Positions 42,421 to 50,888 of a stretch of 64,000 nucleotides of DNA are shown here, piece by piece. The notes under the pieces were generated by a model. It saw only the letters and a program-made list of their open reading frames with translations, did not search any database and was not told where the DNA came from. The translations under genes were made by a program, and so were the position numbers. This stretch comes from JAVVHH01 sp964235765 (lineage in GTDB: Bacteria; Pseudomonadota; Alphaproteobacteria; Acetobacterales; Acetobacteraceae): NCBI GenBank assembly GCA_964235765.1, contig CAXSDH010000006.1:22617-86616 (forward strand), read 5' to 3'. Each line of letters opens with the position of its first letter. Position 1 is the first letter of the stretch.

Positions 42421-43233
42421 TCAGGACGCATCGAACAGACGATCCAACCCGAGGGAACGGTCGATGATGGCAACGAGCATCACGCTCAGAAGAATCAATA
42501 AGGACGCCATCGCCGCGACCGTGGGATCGTCGATTTCCCTAATGTAGCTGTAGGCTTCGATCGGCAGTGTCGTCGTGTTGATGTTGTTCAGGAAAGCGGC
42601 GATGGAGAAGTTGTCCATGGCCTCGATGAACGCGAAGGTGCCGCCGGCCAGCAGGCCAGGAACGATCTGCGGCAGCGTGACCAGGCGGAACGCCTGCAGC
42701 GGCGTGGCGCCCAGGTTGCGTGCCGCCTTCTCCTCGTCGGTATCCAGCCCCGAGAGGTTGGCGACCAGCGGGCGCAGGGCCAGGGGCAGGCTGGCACAGA
42801 TCATTGCCACCGTAATGGGCCAGAAGCCCGTGCCAATCCCGGTCTGTGCGACAAAGCTGAGCGCGGCGGTCCCGACGATCACGCCGGGCACCAATAGGGG
42901 CAGCGACACAACGGTCATCAGCACGCGCCGACCCGGCAACCGGCCGCGCACCGTTGCCACCGCCATGGGCAGCGCAATGGCGAGCGTCACTGCGGTGGTG
43001 ATGGCCGCGATGGCCAGCGAGTTGCCAAGAGCGGCGATGAAGCGATCGTTCTCCAGGAACGACCGGAACCAGCGCAGGGTGGGGATCCCGCCCTCCAGCA
43101 GGCGGTAGCTGCCGCGGCTGAGCGCGGACAGCACAATGAAGGGCAAGGGCGCCACGATGAAGGCCAACGTCCCGAGGCCGAGCGCTGCGATGCCAGGCGA
43201 CACGGCCCGGCCGTGGTCGATACGTCGCCTCAT
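42421..43233 (-). CDS. spermidine/putrescine-type ABC permease (PotC family)
   Basis: 270 residues with six predicted transmembrane helices. LPFIVLSALSRGSYRLLEGGIPTLRWF is typical of the PotC periplasmic loop, and the EAA-loop is DTDEEKAARNLGATPLQAFRLV near residue 165. It overlaps the PotB-type permease as ATGA. It ends the four-gene transporter operon whose binding protein starts at 46157. Polyamines, opines or thiamine-like ligands are all possible for this family. Confidence 0.92.
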   Translation of the reverse strand: MRRRIDHGRAVSPGIAALGLGTLAFIVAPLPFIVLSALSRGSYRLLEGGIPTLRWFRSFLENDRFIAALGNSLAIAAITTAVTLAIALPMAVATVRGRLPGRRVLMTVVSLPLLVPGVIVGTAALSFVAQTGIGTGFWPITVAMICASLPLALRPLVANLSGLDTDEEKAARNLGATPLQAFRLVTLPQIVPGLLAGGTFAFIEAMDNFSIAAFLNNINTTTLPIEAYSYIREIDDPTVAAMASLLILLSVMLVAIIDRSLGLDRLFDAS

Positions 43234-44075
43234 ACGGCGCCGCGTGAGGCCAGGCGGCGGCTGGCCGCCAGAATCAGGGACAGCACAACCATCAACCCGA
43301 GGAAGATCATCGCCAGCGCTGCGGCGGACGGGATGTCGTAGCTGGTCTGGATTCGGTCGTAGATGGCGGTCGCCATGACCCGCACCCGCCCGCCACCCAG
43401 CATCTGCGGGAACAGGAACGCGCCGAGCGACAGGGCGAAGCAAAGGAAGCTGGACGCTGCCACCCCCGGCATCGACAGCGGCAGAGTAACATGGATGAAG
43501 GTGCGCAGCCGGGAGGCGCCAAGGTTGCGCGCGGCCCGGGCCAGCGTGTCCGGCACGGCCCGCAACGCGCCGAACAGCGTCAGCACGAAGAAGGGCAGCG
43601 TGAAGTTCAGCATGGCGATCACCACGCCGGTCTCGTTGTTGATCAACGAAAGGCGCGGCAGGCCAAGCCCACCGACTGCCTGATTGATGAGGCCGCGATT
43701 GCCTAGCATGACCAGCCAGGCGTAGCCGCGCGTCACGCCACCGGACAGGAAGGCTGCGATCAGGCAGAATAGAATGATCCGCCGCAGCCTGGCCGAGGGC
43801 GACCGCGCCAGTAGCTGCGCCAAGGGGAAGCCGACCAGGAGACAGAGCAGCGTGACGGTGGCCGACAGGCGCAGCGTGTTCAGGATCGTGCGCCAGGTGT
43901 CGGCCGACCCAAGCAAGCGGGCATAGTTGAAACCGCTCGGTGGCCCGCGGAACACCGCGCCGCCGGGATCCACCCGCAGCAGGCTGACGCTGGCGAATGA
44001 GGTGAGGACGGCGGCGAACAGCACGACGAGGAGAATGGCCGGCAGGGACAACGCCGCGGCCGTCCGTCGGCGCAT
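43230..44075 (-). CDS. spermidine/putrescine-type ABC permease (PotB family)
   Basis: 281 residues with six predicted transmembrane helices. NTLRLSATVTLLCLLVGFPLAQLLAR and the EAA-loop PDTLARAARNLGASRLRTFIHVTLP (about residues 180-204) mark a PotB-type subunit. The start at 44075 lies three bases after the ATPase stop. It forms the channel with the PotC-type protein. Confidence 0.92.
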   Translation of the reverse strand: MRRRTAAALSLPAILLVVLFAAVLTSFASVSLLRVDPGGAVFRGPPSGFNYARLLGSADTWRTILNTLRLSATVTLLCLLVGFPLAQLLARSPSARLRRIILFCLIAAFLSGGVTRGYAWLVMLGNRGLINQAVGGLGLPRLSLINNETGVVIAMLNFTLPFFVLTLFGALRAVPDTLARAARNLGASRLRTFIHVTLPLSMPGVAASSFLCFALSLGAFLFPQMLGGGRVRVMATAIYDRIQTSYDIPSAAALAMIFLGLMVVLSLILAASRRLASRGAV

Positions 44076-44078
44076 GGC

Positions 44079-45125
44079 TCAGCCTTCCACGAGCACGGTG
44101 CAGCGGTCGGGCGACAGGGAGAGGGTGACGGCGTCGCCCCTCACCAGCCCCGCCGCGCCCCGCCGCGCCTCGTCCGCGAGGACGGTCTGGCCATCATGCA
44201 AGGTCACTTCGTAGCGAATGGTGGGACCAAGGACCTGCGCGAACGCGATCGTTCCCGGCAGGCCTTCGCCGCTGGCCGGGCCGAGGATGACGGAGCTAGC
44301 CCGCACCGCGACCATCAGCTTCCCGGCCCGTCCCTGCAGCCCCGGCAGGATCCGCCCGGCCATGGTGACGTCGCCCTGGCCGGACCCTTGTGCCGCGAGC
44401 ATGTTCTCGACCCCGGTGAAACCGGCGACGTAGCGCGTCTGCGGCCGGTCGTAGATGTCGAGCGGGGAGCCTGCCTGCTCGATGCGCCCGGCCCGCATCA
44501 CTGCGATCCTGTCGGCCAGCACCACCGCCTCGTTCTGGTCGTGCGTCACCATCACGGTCGTCAGCCCCAGCCTGCCCTGCAGCTTCCGCAACTCGCTCTG
44601 CATCTCCGCCCGCAGATTCTGGTCCAGCGCCCCTAGGGGTTCGTCCAGCAGCAACAGGCGCGGCTCCGTCACGAGCGCGCGGGCCAGCGCCACGCGCTGG
44701 CGCTGCCCGCCAGATAGTTGGCCGGGCCGCCTCTCGGCAAACTGTTCGACTCGCACCATACGCAATGCCTCTTGCACACGCCGCGTCGCCTCGTGCTGCG
44801 GCACCCGCGCCATGCGCAGGCCGAAGCCGATATTCTCGGTGACGGTCATATGCGGGAACAGCGCGTATTGCTGGAACAGCATGGCGGTGCCCCGGCGCTC
44901 CGGCGGGGTGGACAGCAGCGAGGCGCCGTTAAGCAGGATGTCGCCGGCGTCCGGCGTGACGAAGCCGGCGATAGATTGCAGGACTGTCGTTTTGCCGCAC
45001 CCGGATGGCCCCAGCAGGGCCAGAGTCTCGCCTCGAGCGACCGTGAGCGCGATCCCGTCCACGACGACCATCGCCCCGTAGGACTTGCGGAGGCCGACGA
45101 TGTCGAGTTGGGACGCGTTGGTCAC
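44079..45125 (-). CDS. spermidine/putrescine-type ABC ATPase (PotA family)
   Basis: 348 residues. Walker A GPSGCGKTT, Q-loop FQQYALFPHMT, signature LSGGQRQRVALARALV, Walker B LLLLDEPLGALDQ and switch VTHDQNEA are intact. The C-terminal TOBE domain (about 275-345) is the regulatory extension of PotA/MalK-type ATPases. The gene is six bases downstream of the binding protein. It drives the PotB/PotC-like pair. Confidence 0.95.
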   Translation of the reverse strand: MTNASQLDIVGLRKSYGAMVVVDGIALTVARGETLALLGPSGCGKTTVLQSIAGFVTPDAGDILLNGASLLSTPPERRGTAMLFQQYALFPHMTVTENIGFGLRMARVPQHEATRRVQEALRMVRVEQFAERRPGQLSGGQRQRVALARALVTEPRLLLLDEPLGALDQNLRAEMQSELRKLQGRLGLTTVMVTHDQNEAVVLADRIAVMRAGRIEQAGSPLDIYDRPQTRYVAGFTGVENMLAAQGSGQGDVTMAGRILPGLQGRAGKLMVAVRASSVILGPASGEGLPGTIAFAQVLGPTIRYEVTLHDGQTVLADEARRGAAGLVRGDAVTLSLSPDRCTVLVEG

Positions 45126-45131
45126 CGGATG

Positions 45132-46157
45132 CTACTTGCCGATCGCGGCGTTGAACCTCTCCGTCCAGTCGCCGAGGCTGGCGTTCACCTTCGCCTCGTC
45201 CACGACGTAGGAGGCGTCGGCGCCGGGCAGCAGAGCGCGCAGCGCCTCGGGCGCGTGGGCATCGAGGTTCACCGGCGCCAGGTTGTACACGTCGGTCATG
45301 AACTGCTGCCAGTCCGCCGCCAAGGCGCGGTTGACGAACTCCGCGGCCGCGTCCTCGTTGCCGTTTCGGACCAACATCATACCCTCGAAGATGAGCGGGG
45401 TCGGCTTCGGGCAGACCATCGCGACGGGGATTTTCTGATCCGACAGCTCCTTCAGAGCGGATGGCGAGCCCATCATGGCCCAGACCTCGCCCCGCGCCAG
45501 CGCACGCCGTGCCGTAGTGTCGGAGCTGTGGAACATCGCAACCTGGTCGCGCATCTTGCCGAGGAAGCCGATGCCGGGCGCGACGTCGTCGATCGAGCCG
45601 CCGTTCAGCAGCGCGGCGACCAGGATCGTGCGGCCGGGATAGACGCTGGGGGCGGGCAGGGCGATCTCGTTGCGGAATGGCGGCGTGAACAGCTGCTGCC
45701 AGCTCTCGATCTTGCCGCCGGGCACGAGGTCGGGGCGGTACACGATGCCGGTCGGGAAGTACCAGTAGGCGACGAAGTGCTCCGTGGTGCTGCCCGGCAT
45801 CAGCTTCCGCAAGCTGGGCATGCGGCCGGTCGGCAGCTTCACGAACAGGGCGGGATCGGTGGCCGCCCGCAGCGCGACGGCCTGCCCGGCGAACCACACG
45901 TCCACTCCGGGACTGCTGCGCGAGGCCTGCAACTTCGATAGACCTTCCATCGCGCTATTCTCGATCACGGGCACGATCTCGATCCCCGTGTCCTGCTTCA
46001 GCTGTGCTGCGAACGGCTTCAGGACGCGCTCCCAGGTCGATCCGAAGGTTAGCACGCTCACCTTGCGGCTTCCCTGGGCGTGGACGGCGGGAGCAGCAAG
46101 GGTGGCGGCAATCGCCGCGGTGAACGTCCTGCGGCCGAGGACGGGAACTGCCTTCAT
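45132..46157 (-). CDS. ABC substrate-binding protein (family 1, PotD/FbpA-like)
   Basis: 341 residues with a twin-arginine-like signal (LGRRTFTAAIAATLAAPAVHA, cleavage near 27). The mature fold shows SVLTFGSTWERVLKPFAAQLKQDTGIEI, VDVWFAG and the WYFPTGIVYRPDLVP segment common to PotD/FbpA relatives. It supplies the PotABC-like complex encoded downstream. An 18-base inverted repeat (46187-46204) sits 30 bases before its start and shares a 9-base word with the promoter region at 50.8 kb. The ligand is unknown. Confidence 0.9.
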   Translation of the reverse strand: MKAVPVLGRRTFTAAIAATLAAPAVHAQGSRKVSVLTFGSTWERVLKPFAAQLKQDTGIEIVPVIENSAMEGLSKLQASRSSPGVDVWFAGQAVALRAATDPALFVKLPTGRMPSLRKLMPGSTTEHFVAYWYFPTGIVYRPDLVPGGKIESWQQLFTPPFRNEIALPAPSVYPGRTILVAALLNGGSIDDVAPGIGFLGKMRDQVAMFHSSDTTARRALARGEVWAMMGSPSALKELSDQKIPVAMVCPKPTPLIFEGMMLVRNGNEDAAAEFVNRALAADWQQFMTDVYNLAPVNLDAHAPEALRALLPGADASYVVDEAKVNASLGDWTERFNAAIGK

Positions 46158-46186
46158 CGCGTGATCTCCGGCCGGGGTTTCTTCGC

Positions 46187-46204
46187 CGTCAACCTATGTT
46201 GACG
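46187..46204. promoter_or_regulatory. inverted repeat CGTCAAC-N4-GTTGACG, probable XRE-cupin operator
   Basis: Seven-base arms are perfect around CTAT. The word TATGTTGAC (46195-46203) recurs in inverted orientation at 50861-50869, with a one-base variant at 50824-50832, upstream of the other two transcription units of this cluster. Positions fit repression or activation of the PotD-like gene. Confidence 0.6.
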
Positions 46205-46385
46205 AAGTAGGCCGTCGTAAGCTGGTGATGTCAAGCAGAACGGTCAGGAATGCACCTTTTTCGCGCATCGAGCGCGGATGAGCGTAAAGTGCCTGCAAGA
46301 ACGACACACTTGATGCAGGTGGCGCCGGTCAGGTTCCAGCCCGGTGGCGAGGACCTGGCCGCTTCCCACCACAGCAGCGGCCGGC

Positions 46386-47024
46386 TCATGGGGGCGGCAC
46401 GATGACCCAGATCGCGCGCGTCGGGTCCACGGCGGACGGGTTGCGCCAACTGTGCGGCAGGCTGGGGGGAAAGGTCAGCGTGTCGCCAGGATCGAGATGA
46501 TACGGAACAGTGTCGACCGTGATCTCCAGACATCCCTCCAGCACGTGCACGAGATCGACGGTTGAGCGCAGGGTGTAGGCCTCCGCGCCGGAACCGCCGC
46601 CCGGCGCGATTTCGGAATACAGCGCCATCAGCTCGCCTTGGTTGTCGCCCGAAATCAGGAACTCTTCCATGTCGTGCCCACCCAGGTCGATCCTGCGCCG
46701 CTCGGAACGGCGGACGAGGTTGGTGGCAGGGGGGTCGAACAGGGAACCCGGCCGGATCCCGACGGCGTCACAGTAGCGCAGCAGGCTGGCGATGGATGGC
46801 GCCACGGTGTCGTGCTCAAGCTTACTCAGGAAAGACTTGTTGACCCCGATGGCCCGGGCAACCTGGTCCAGGGACAAACCCTTGGCCTGCCGCAGCGCGC
46901 GCAGCTTCGCACCGACGCGAGGCGCCTCCTCGCGCACCGGAAGCGGCACGGCGCGAAGACCGGAGCCTGGCTGTCCGATCTGGGCCACGTTCAGGACGCC
47001 GATTGGGCGCCGGGCTTCGGGCAC
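46386..47024 (-). CDS. XRE-family transcriptional regulator with C-terminal cupin domain
   Basis: 212 residues. The helix-turn-helix (about 36-92) reads LRALRQAKGLSLDQVARAIG then SFLSKLEHD, and the cupin barrel (about 130-205) contains VHVLEGCLEITVD and DPGDTLTFPPSLPHSWRNP. XRE-cupin regulators such as PuuR and SutR control amino acid, polyamine and sulfur catabolism; the cupin senses the metabolite. It begins with GTG at 47024, four bases after the C-N lyase stop, so it is co-transcribed with the catabolic genes. Likely target: the GTTGAC-type inverted repeats at 46187-46204 and 50824-50869. Confidence 0.9.
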   Translation of the reverse strand: MPEARRPIGVLNVAQIGQPGSGLRAVPLPVREEAPRVGAKLRALRQAKGLSLDQVARAIGVNKSFLSKLEHDTVAPSIASLLRYCDAVGIRPGSLFDPPATNLVRRSERRRIDLGGHDMEEFLISGDNQGELMALYSEIAPGGGSGAEAYTLRSTVDLVHVLEGCLEITVDTVPYHLDPGDTLTFPPSLPHSWRNPSAVDPTRAIWVIVPPP

Positions 47025-47028
47025 GTGC

Positions 47029-48537
47029 TCATTTTCCCGCTAAGAGCAGGTCGATGGCTCGTTCCAACTCGGCTGCAGCATCATCGGAGTGCGCTGCATG
47101 CGACTGCAGCCTGACGTCATCCACTGCCAGGCTGGTCCGCGCGTCGGCGATCCGCGCCGCCACCGCCACGGGGGCCGGGGCACCCAGCATGGTGCGGCGG
47201 TTCACGAAGGCGCCGGGCGACATCGCGTCGTCGAACACGGCTTCCGGCAGGCGGGGCGCTGCCAGCCCCATCCCGGACACCGTCCTGTCCAGGTCGGCAG
47301 GGCGGGTCCGCATCGGCGCAAGGCCGGCCGACATGCATTCGCGCACGAAGACGCCGACCACTTGGTGCGCGGTGCGCCAATCCATCCCGGCGACGCGCAC
47401 CAGCGCCGAGGCGAGGTCGGTCGCCTGCGCCCAGTTGCTGCCGGCCAGGTCCGCCATCCGCTCTCGCCGCACCTCCACGTCGCGCAGCAGCGGGCCCATG
47501 CTCTCCAGCCGGACGGCCAGGCCGCGCGCGGTGTCCCACAGCACCGCCTGGCTGTTGCGCCGCTCCATGATCGGGAAGCCTGTCGGCCCCTTCTCGGCGG
47601 CGAACACCGTGACCAAGAAGCCGAGGGACTGGGCGGCCAGGCCCTTCATGTCCTCCAGCCCGTCCGGGTTCTTCTTCTGCGGCATGATGCTGCTGGTGCC
47701 GCAATAGCGGTCCGGCAGCTCCACCATGGCGAATTCGGTGGTCGACCACAGGAAGAGGTCGTCGGCCAGGCGCCCAAGGGTCTGCGCCAGCACGGCCAGC
47801 ACGGCGGCGTACTCCATCTCCAGGTCGTGGCTGAGGATGGCGTCCATCGTGTGGTCCAGCGGCGCGTCGAAGCCGAGCAGGACGGCGGTGCGGGCGCGGT
47901 CGAACGGGAAGTCGCTGCCGGTCATGATCGCGGCGCCGGCCGGCGAGCGGTTCAGCCGCTCGTGGAAGGACAGCAGCCTGGCCGCGTCGCGGGCGAAGCA
48001 GATCTCGAACATCGTCGCCCAGTGCGCGAAGGTTGTCGGCTGCGCGTGCTGGCCGTGCGTGTAGCCTGGCATGATCGTATCCAGGTTCTCCGCCGCCACA
48101 TCCAGCAGAGCTGCCCGCACCGTGCCCAGGGCCGAGAGGATACGATGCACGTGCGCCTTGAAGGTCAGGCGCCGGGCCACCTCGATCAGGTCGCCGGAGC
48201 TGCGGCCCAGGTGCAGCCGGCCGCCCACATCCTCCCCCAGGCGGCGGATCAGGTAATGCTCGCCGGAGTGCATGCCGCCGTCCGCGGCCTGCCGGGCCGC
48301 CTGCATCCCCTCTGCCTCCATGGCGCGGAACGCCGTCAGGATGGCCCTGCCGTGCTCGGGCGACAGCACGCCCGTCTCGGCCATCATCACCGCATGGGCC
48401 TTGTCGAAGGCATGGATGAACCAGGTCGACTCGCCCAGGAGGCTGGAGCGATGGAAGTCGAGGTGCGGCAGCGGCTCCTCCGTCAGGCGGGCGCCCGCGT
48501 TGCGGAAGCCGCGATAGTCGGCGTGCGCGGTGCTCAT
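47029..48537 (-). CDS. argininosuccinate lyase-like C-N lyase (fumarase/aspartase superfamily)
   Basis: 502 residues. The superfamily signature loop is GTSSIMPQKKNPD (about 287-299) and the His-containing segment PGYTHGQHAQPTTF (about 160-173) carries the catalytic-site residues; both look functional. Superfamily members eliminate fumarate from a secondary amine: argininosuccinate, adenylosuccinate, and, in relatives, iminodisuccinate or EDDS. The arg-biosynthesis context is missing; instead the gene overlaps an MmgE/PrpD gene by four bases. That pair is the known arrangement of iminodisuccinate epimerase and its C-N lyase, so a catabolic lyase for an N-succinyl or aminopolycarboxylate compound is more likely than ArgH. 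Confidence 0.85.
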   Translation of the reverse strand: MSTAHADYRGFRNAGARLTEEPLPHLDFHRSSLLGESTWFIHAFDKAHAVMMAETGVLSPEHGRAILTAFRAMEAEGMQAARQAADGGMHSGEHYLIRRLGEDVGGRLHLGRSSGDLIEVARRLTFKAHVHRILSALGTVRAALLDVAAENLDTIMPGYTHGQHAQPTTFAHWATMFEICFARDAARLLSFHERLNRSPAGAAIMTGSDFPFDRARTAVLLGFDAPLDHTMDAILSHDLEMEYAAVLAVLAQTLGRLADDLFLWSTTEFAMVELPDRYCGTSSIMPQKKNPDGLEDMKGLAAQSLGFLVTVFAAEKGPTGFPIMERRNSQAVLWDTARGLAVRLESMGPLLRDVEVRRERMADLAGSNWAQATDLASALVRVAGMDWRTAHQVVGVFVRECMSAGLAPMRTRPADLDRTVSGMGLAAPRLPEAVFDDAMSPGAFVNRRTMLGAPAPVAVAARIADARTSLAVDDVRLQSHAAHSDDAAAELERAIDLLLAGK

Positions 48538-49913
48538 GCGGTCATGGTCTCCAGGGAAGGTTCCGCCGCAGCGAGCAGCTCGAGGATCTGGGTGGCGCTG
48601 CCCTGTCCCAGCGCCAGGACCGCCTGCTGCAGCGCCCGGGTCCGCCCGGGGCCGAGCACAGGGGCGGCAAGCCCCTGGAACTTCGCGATGAGCAGGGCGT
48701 CCGGCAAGGGCCGGTCCCAGGAGCCCAGCGGAACGTCCACGCGCCGTGTGACGTCGCCGCCATCCTCCGCGGTCACCGTCACCCGCGCGGCGATGTTCGA
48801 CGGGACCGCGGGATCGTGCACGACCCGAACCCGATCCAGCCATCGGCGCAGCTCCGGGGCCTGCCGGATAGCGGGGGCGAAGCTCGGCAGCCCGGCGTCG
48901 CCGTGCAGCCAGGCGACCGCGACGGCGTAGGGCAAGCTCATCTGCGCATCCACCAGGGTCTCCACCCGCATGCCGCCGCACATGCGGACGATGGTGGGAT
49001 GGGCGCCCACCTCCACCCGCACGGCTGCGCCAGCCGGCACGGTCTTCCGCAGGACGAGCGCCGCCTCCACGGCCGCGTGGGTGCCGCGGCAGGAGGCGTA
49101 CGGCTTGACCGAGGAGCGGTGGATCCGCCACTCCGTGCCGAGCCCGGCCGTCAGCAGGGCGGGCTGTGCGGTAGCGGGGGCGTAGGTGGCTAAGAAGCCG
49201 CCCCACCCGGCCTCGAAGACACCTGCCGGACCGGTCATCCCCGCCCGGGCGAGCGCTGCGGCGAAAAGGCCGGCCGAAGCGGCCTGCCCGGGGTGCAGCC
49301 GCTTGGTCATTGCACCGTCCGCCAGGAACGACCAGTTGCCCGCGGCGAAGGACCCGGCGATGCCCAGCGCCTGCTGCGTGAGCGCCGGGGACAGCCGCCA
49401 CAGCCGGGCGACGGCGACCGCGGCGGCGAACACGCCGCAGGTGCCGGTGGAATGCCAGCCGGCGCCGTTATGCGCGTCGTAGCCGCCGGCCGCCTCCATC
49501 ACCCGCCGACCCAGGTCGTAGCCGGCGACCACGGCGGCGATCACGTCGCCGTCCGTCGCGCCCAAGGCCGCCGGAAGCGCAGCCAGCACGGCCGGTACGA
49601 CCACTGCGCCCGAATGGTCGCACCCGCTGGCGTCGTCGAGTTCCAGCGCGTGGGCGGCCGTCCCGTTGACCAGGGCCGCGAGGACGGGGGGCGCCAAGCA
49701 GGGCCGTCCCCAGATCGCGGCCGTTCCGCCGGTGCCATGAACCAGTGCGCCAGCGGCCAGGACCGCCGAGGGCTCGGGCTGTGCTGCCCCGGCCAACGCG
49801 GCCCCGAGCGTATCCAGCATGTGGCGGCGCACCGCGTGCGCCGTCGCCGTCGGCAGGGCAGCATGGTCGAGCCCGGCGTAGAAGCCCGCCAGTTCGCCCG
49901 ACGGCGTGCTCAC
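48534..49913 (-). CDS. MmgE/PrpD family protein, possibly an iminodisuccinate-type epimerase
   Basis: 459 residues of the MmgE/PrpD fold. Recognisable blocks are ALVNGTAAHALELDDASGCDHSG (about 79-101), GYDLGRRVMEA and KRLHPGQAASAGLFAAALA (about 228-246), and YASCRGTHAAVEAAL in the second half. The family includes 2-methylcitrate dehydratase, aconitate decarboxylase and iminodisuccinate epimerase. Because it is coupled to a C-N lyase rather than to methylcitrate genes, epimerisation of an amino-dicarboxylate before C-N cleavage is the best guess. GTG start at 49913 overlaps the binding-protein stop (GTGA). Confidence 0.85.
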   Translation of the reverse strand: MSTPSGELAGFYAGLDHAALPTATAHAVRRHMLDTLGAALAGAAQPEPSAVLAAGALVHGTGGTAAIWGRPCLAPPVLAALVNGTAAHALELDDASGCDHSGAVVVPAVLAALPAALGATDGDVIAAVVAGYDLGRRVMEAAGGYDAHNGAGWHSTGTCGVFAAAVAVARLWRLSPALTQQALGIAGSFAAGNWSFLADGAMTKRLHPGQAASAGLFAAALARAGMTGPAGVFEAGWGGFLATYAPATAQPALLTAGLGTEWRIHRSSVKPYASCRGTHAAVEAALVLRKTVPAGAAVRVEVGAHPTIVRMCGGMRVETLVDAQMSLPYAVAVAWLHGDAGLPSFAPAIRQAPELRRWLDRVRVVHDPAVPSNIAARVTVTAEDGGDVTRRVDVPLGSWDRPLPDALLIAKFQGLAAPVLGPGRTRALQQAVLALGQGSATQILELLAAAEPSLETMTA

Positions 49914-50803
49914 TTCGGCACGGTCGCCACGGGGCCACCGTTGATCGTGGCCCGGGTCACCATCGTGTAAGGCATCCGCCACTTGGCAAAGATCGCGGCA
50001 TAGCTGCCGTCGGCGATCATCTCGTCGACCACGGTGGCAATCGCATCGCGCAGCGCCGGCCGCGTCTTCGCCACGCCGAACCCGGCGAGGTCGACGGAGA
50101 TGGGCATGCCGATCAGCGCGAACTTCCCGCGGTCGGCCGACTCCGGCGCCTCGTTCAGGTAGCGGATCGCGTCGACGCCCTGTGCCGCGGCCACGGCCCG
50201 ACCCTGCCGCAGCTGCAGCCGGCCGTCGGCCGTGGTGTCCGTCAGGGAAAGCTCGATCGGCGGCAACCCGCGGCCGACGCAGCTCGCCTCGCTGAACTCG
50301 CGGACCCGGATCAAGAAGATGCCGTTGCGATTGACCGCGACCTTCTTGCCGCACAGGTCCGACGGCTGCGACAGGCCGGCGGGCGCGGGTGACAGGGTGA
50401 ACAGCTGCACGCCTGTCGCGAAGTAGTCCACGAAGTCGGTCTTGTCCCGGCGTGACGCGATGTCCGTCATGCCGGAGGCGCCCACGTCGATGCGCCCGGT
50501 GTCGAGCGAGGGAATAAGCTGCTGGAAGCTCTGCTCGACCCAGACCGGTTTCAGGCCGAGCCGCTCCGCGAGCGCGGTCCCGAGATCGATGTCGAGTCCC
50601 ATGAGCGTGTTGGTCGCCGGGTCCTTAAATTCGAGCGGGGCATAGGTCGGCGAGGTGCCGAGCTTCAACTCCCCGCTGGCCCGGATTTCCCGCGGGACCT
50701 GGTCGGCCGCGGCGGATGGCTGAGCCGCGAGCGCGGGCGGCCCCGATCCGGCTGGGCCGACGATGGATGCTGCCAGACATGCCGTCCAGGAGGCGATACG
50801 CAT
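49910..50803 (-). CDS. polar amino acid ABC substrate-binding protein (family 3)
   Basis: 297 residues with a signal peptide (ASWTACLAASIVGPAGSG, cleavage near 27). TSPTYAPLEFKDPATNTLMGLD opens the N-lobe and SGMTDIASRRDKTDFVDYF is the ligand-side loop. It starts the minus-strand operon binding protein - MmgE/PrpD - C-N lyase - XRE regulator. There is no permease in the operon; the polar amino acid complex at 39869-41475 may serve it. An upstream TTG-type extension to 50938 would cover the operator-like repeats and has no support. Confidence 0.88.
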   Translation of the reverse strand: MRIASWTACLAASIVGPAGSGPPALAAQPSAAADQVPREIRASGELKLGTSPTYAPLEFKDPATNTLMGLDIDLGTALAERLGLKPVWVEQSFQQLIPSLDTGRIDVGASGMTDIASRRDKTDFVDYFATGVQLFTLSPAPAGLSQPSDLCGKKVAVNRNGIFLIRVREFSEASCVGRGLPPIELSLTDTTADGRLQLRQGRAVAAAQGVDAIRYLNEAPESADRGKFALIGMPISVDLAGFGVAKTRPALRDAIATVVDEMIADGSYAAIFAKWRMPYTMVTRATINGGPVATVPK

Positions 50804-50823
50804 AGGTGCCCTCTTGAGAAACC

Positions 50824-50869
50824 TTTGTTGACATACACTGCTCGGCCCTATGAGGTGGTTGTCAACATA
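50824..50869. promoter_or_regulatory. operator-like inverted half-sites in divergent promoter region
   Basis: TTTGTTGAC (50824-50832) and GTCAACATA (50861-50869, the complement of TATGTTGAC) face each other in the 85-base gap between the divergent binding-protein and ureohydrolase genes. They match the repeat upstream of the PotD-like gene at 46187-46204, so one regulator could control all three units. Confidence 0.55.
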
Positions 50870-50888
50870 AACTTTGGTCGGACATCCG

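Noticed and set aside
42291..42473. Upstream extension of the binding-protein frame beyond 42290
   Set aside because: It would place 61 arginine-rich residues before a perfect signal peptide and overlap the permease gene.
46256..46275. Inverted repeat CGCGC-ATCGA-GCGCG considered as terminator of the XRE gene
   Set aside because: On the relevant strand the stem is followed by adenines, not uridines; kept only as a chance GC repeat.
46231..46533. A 100-residue minus-strand frame overlapping the XRE-cupin gene
   Set aside because: Overlaps a real gene in another frame and contains no recognisable domain.
47029..48537. Annotation of the C-N lyase as biosynthetic argininosuccinate lyase (argH)
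   Set aside because: No arginine biosynthesis genes nearby and it is coupled to an MmgE/PrpD gene, a binding protein and an XRE-cupin regulator, which indicates catabolism.
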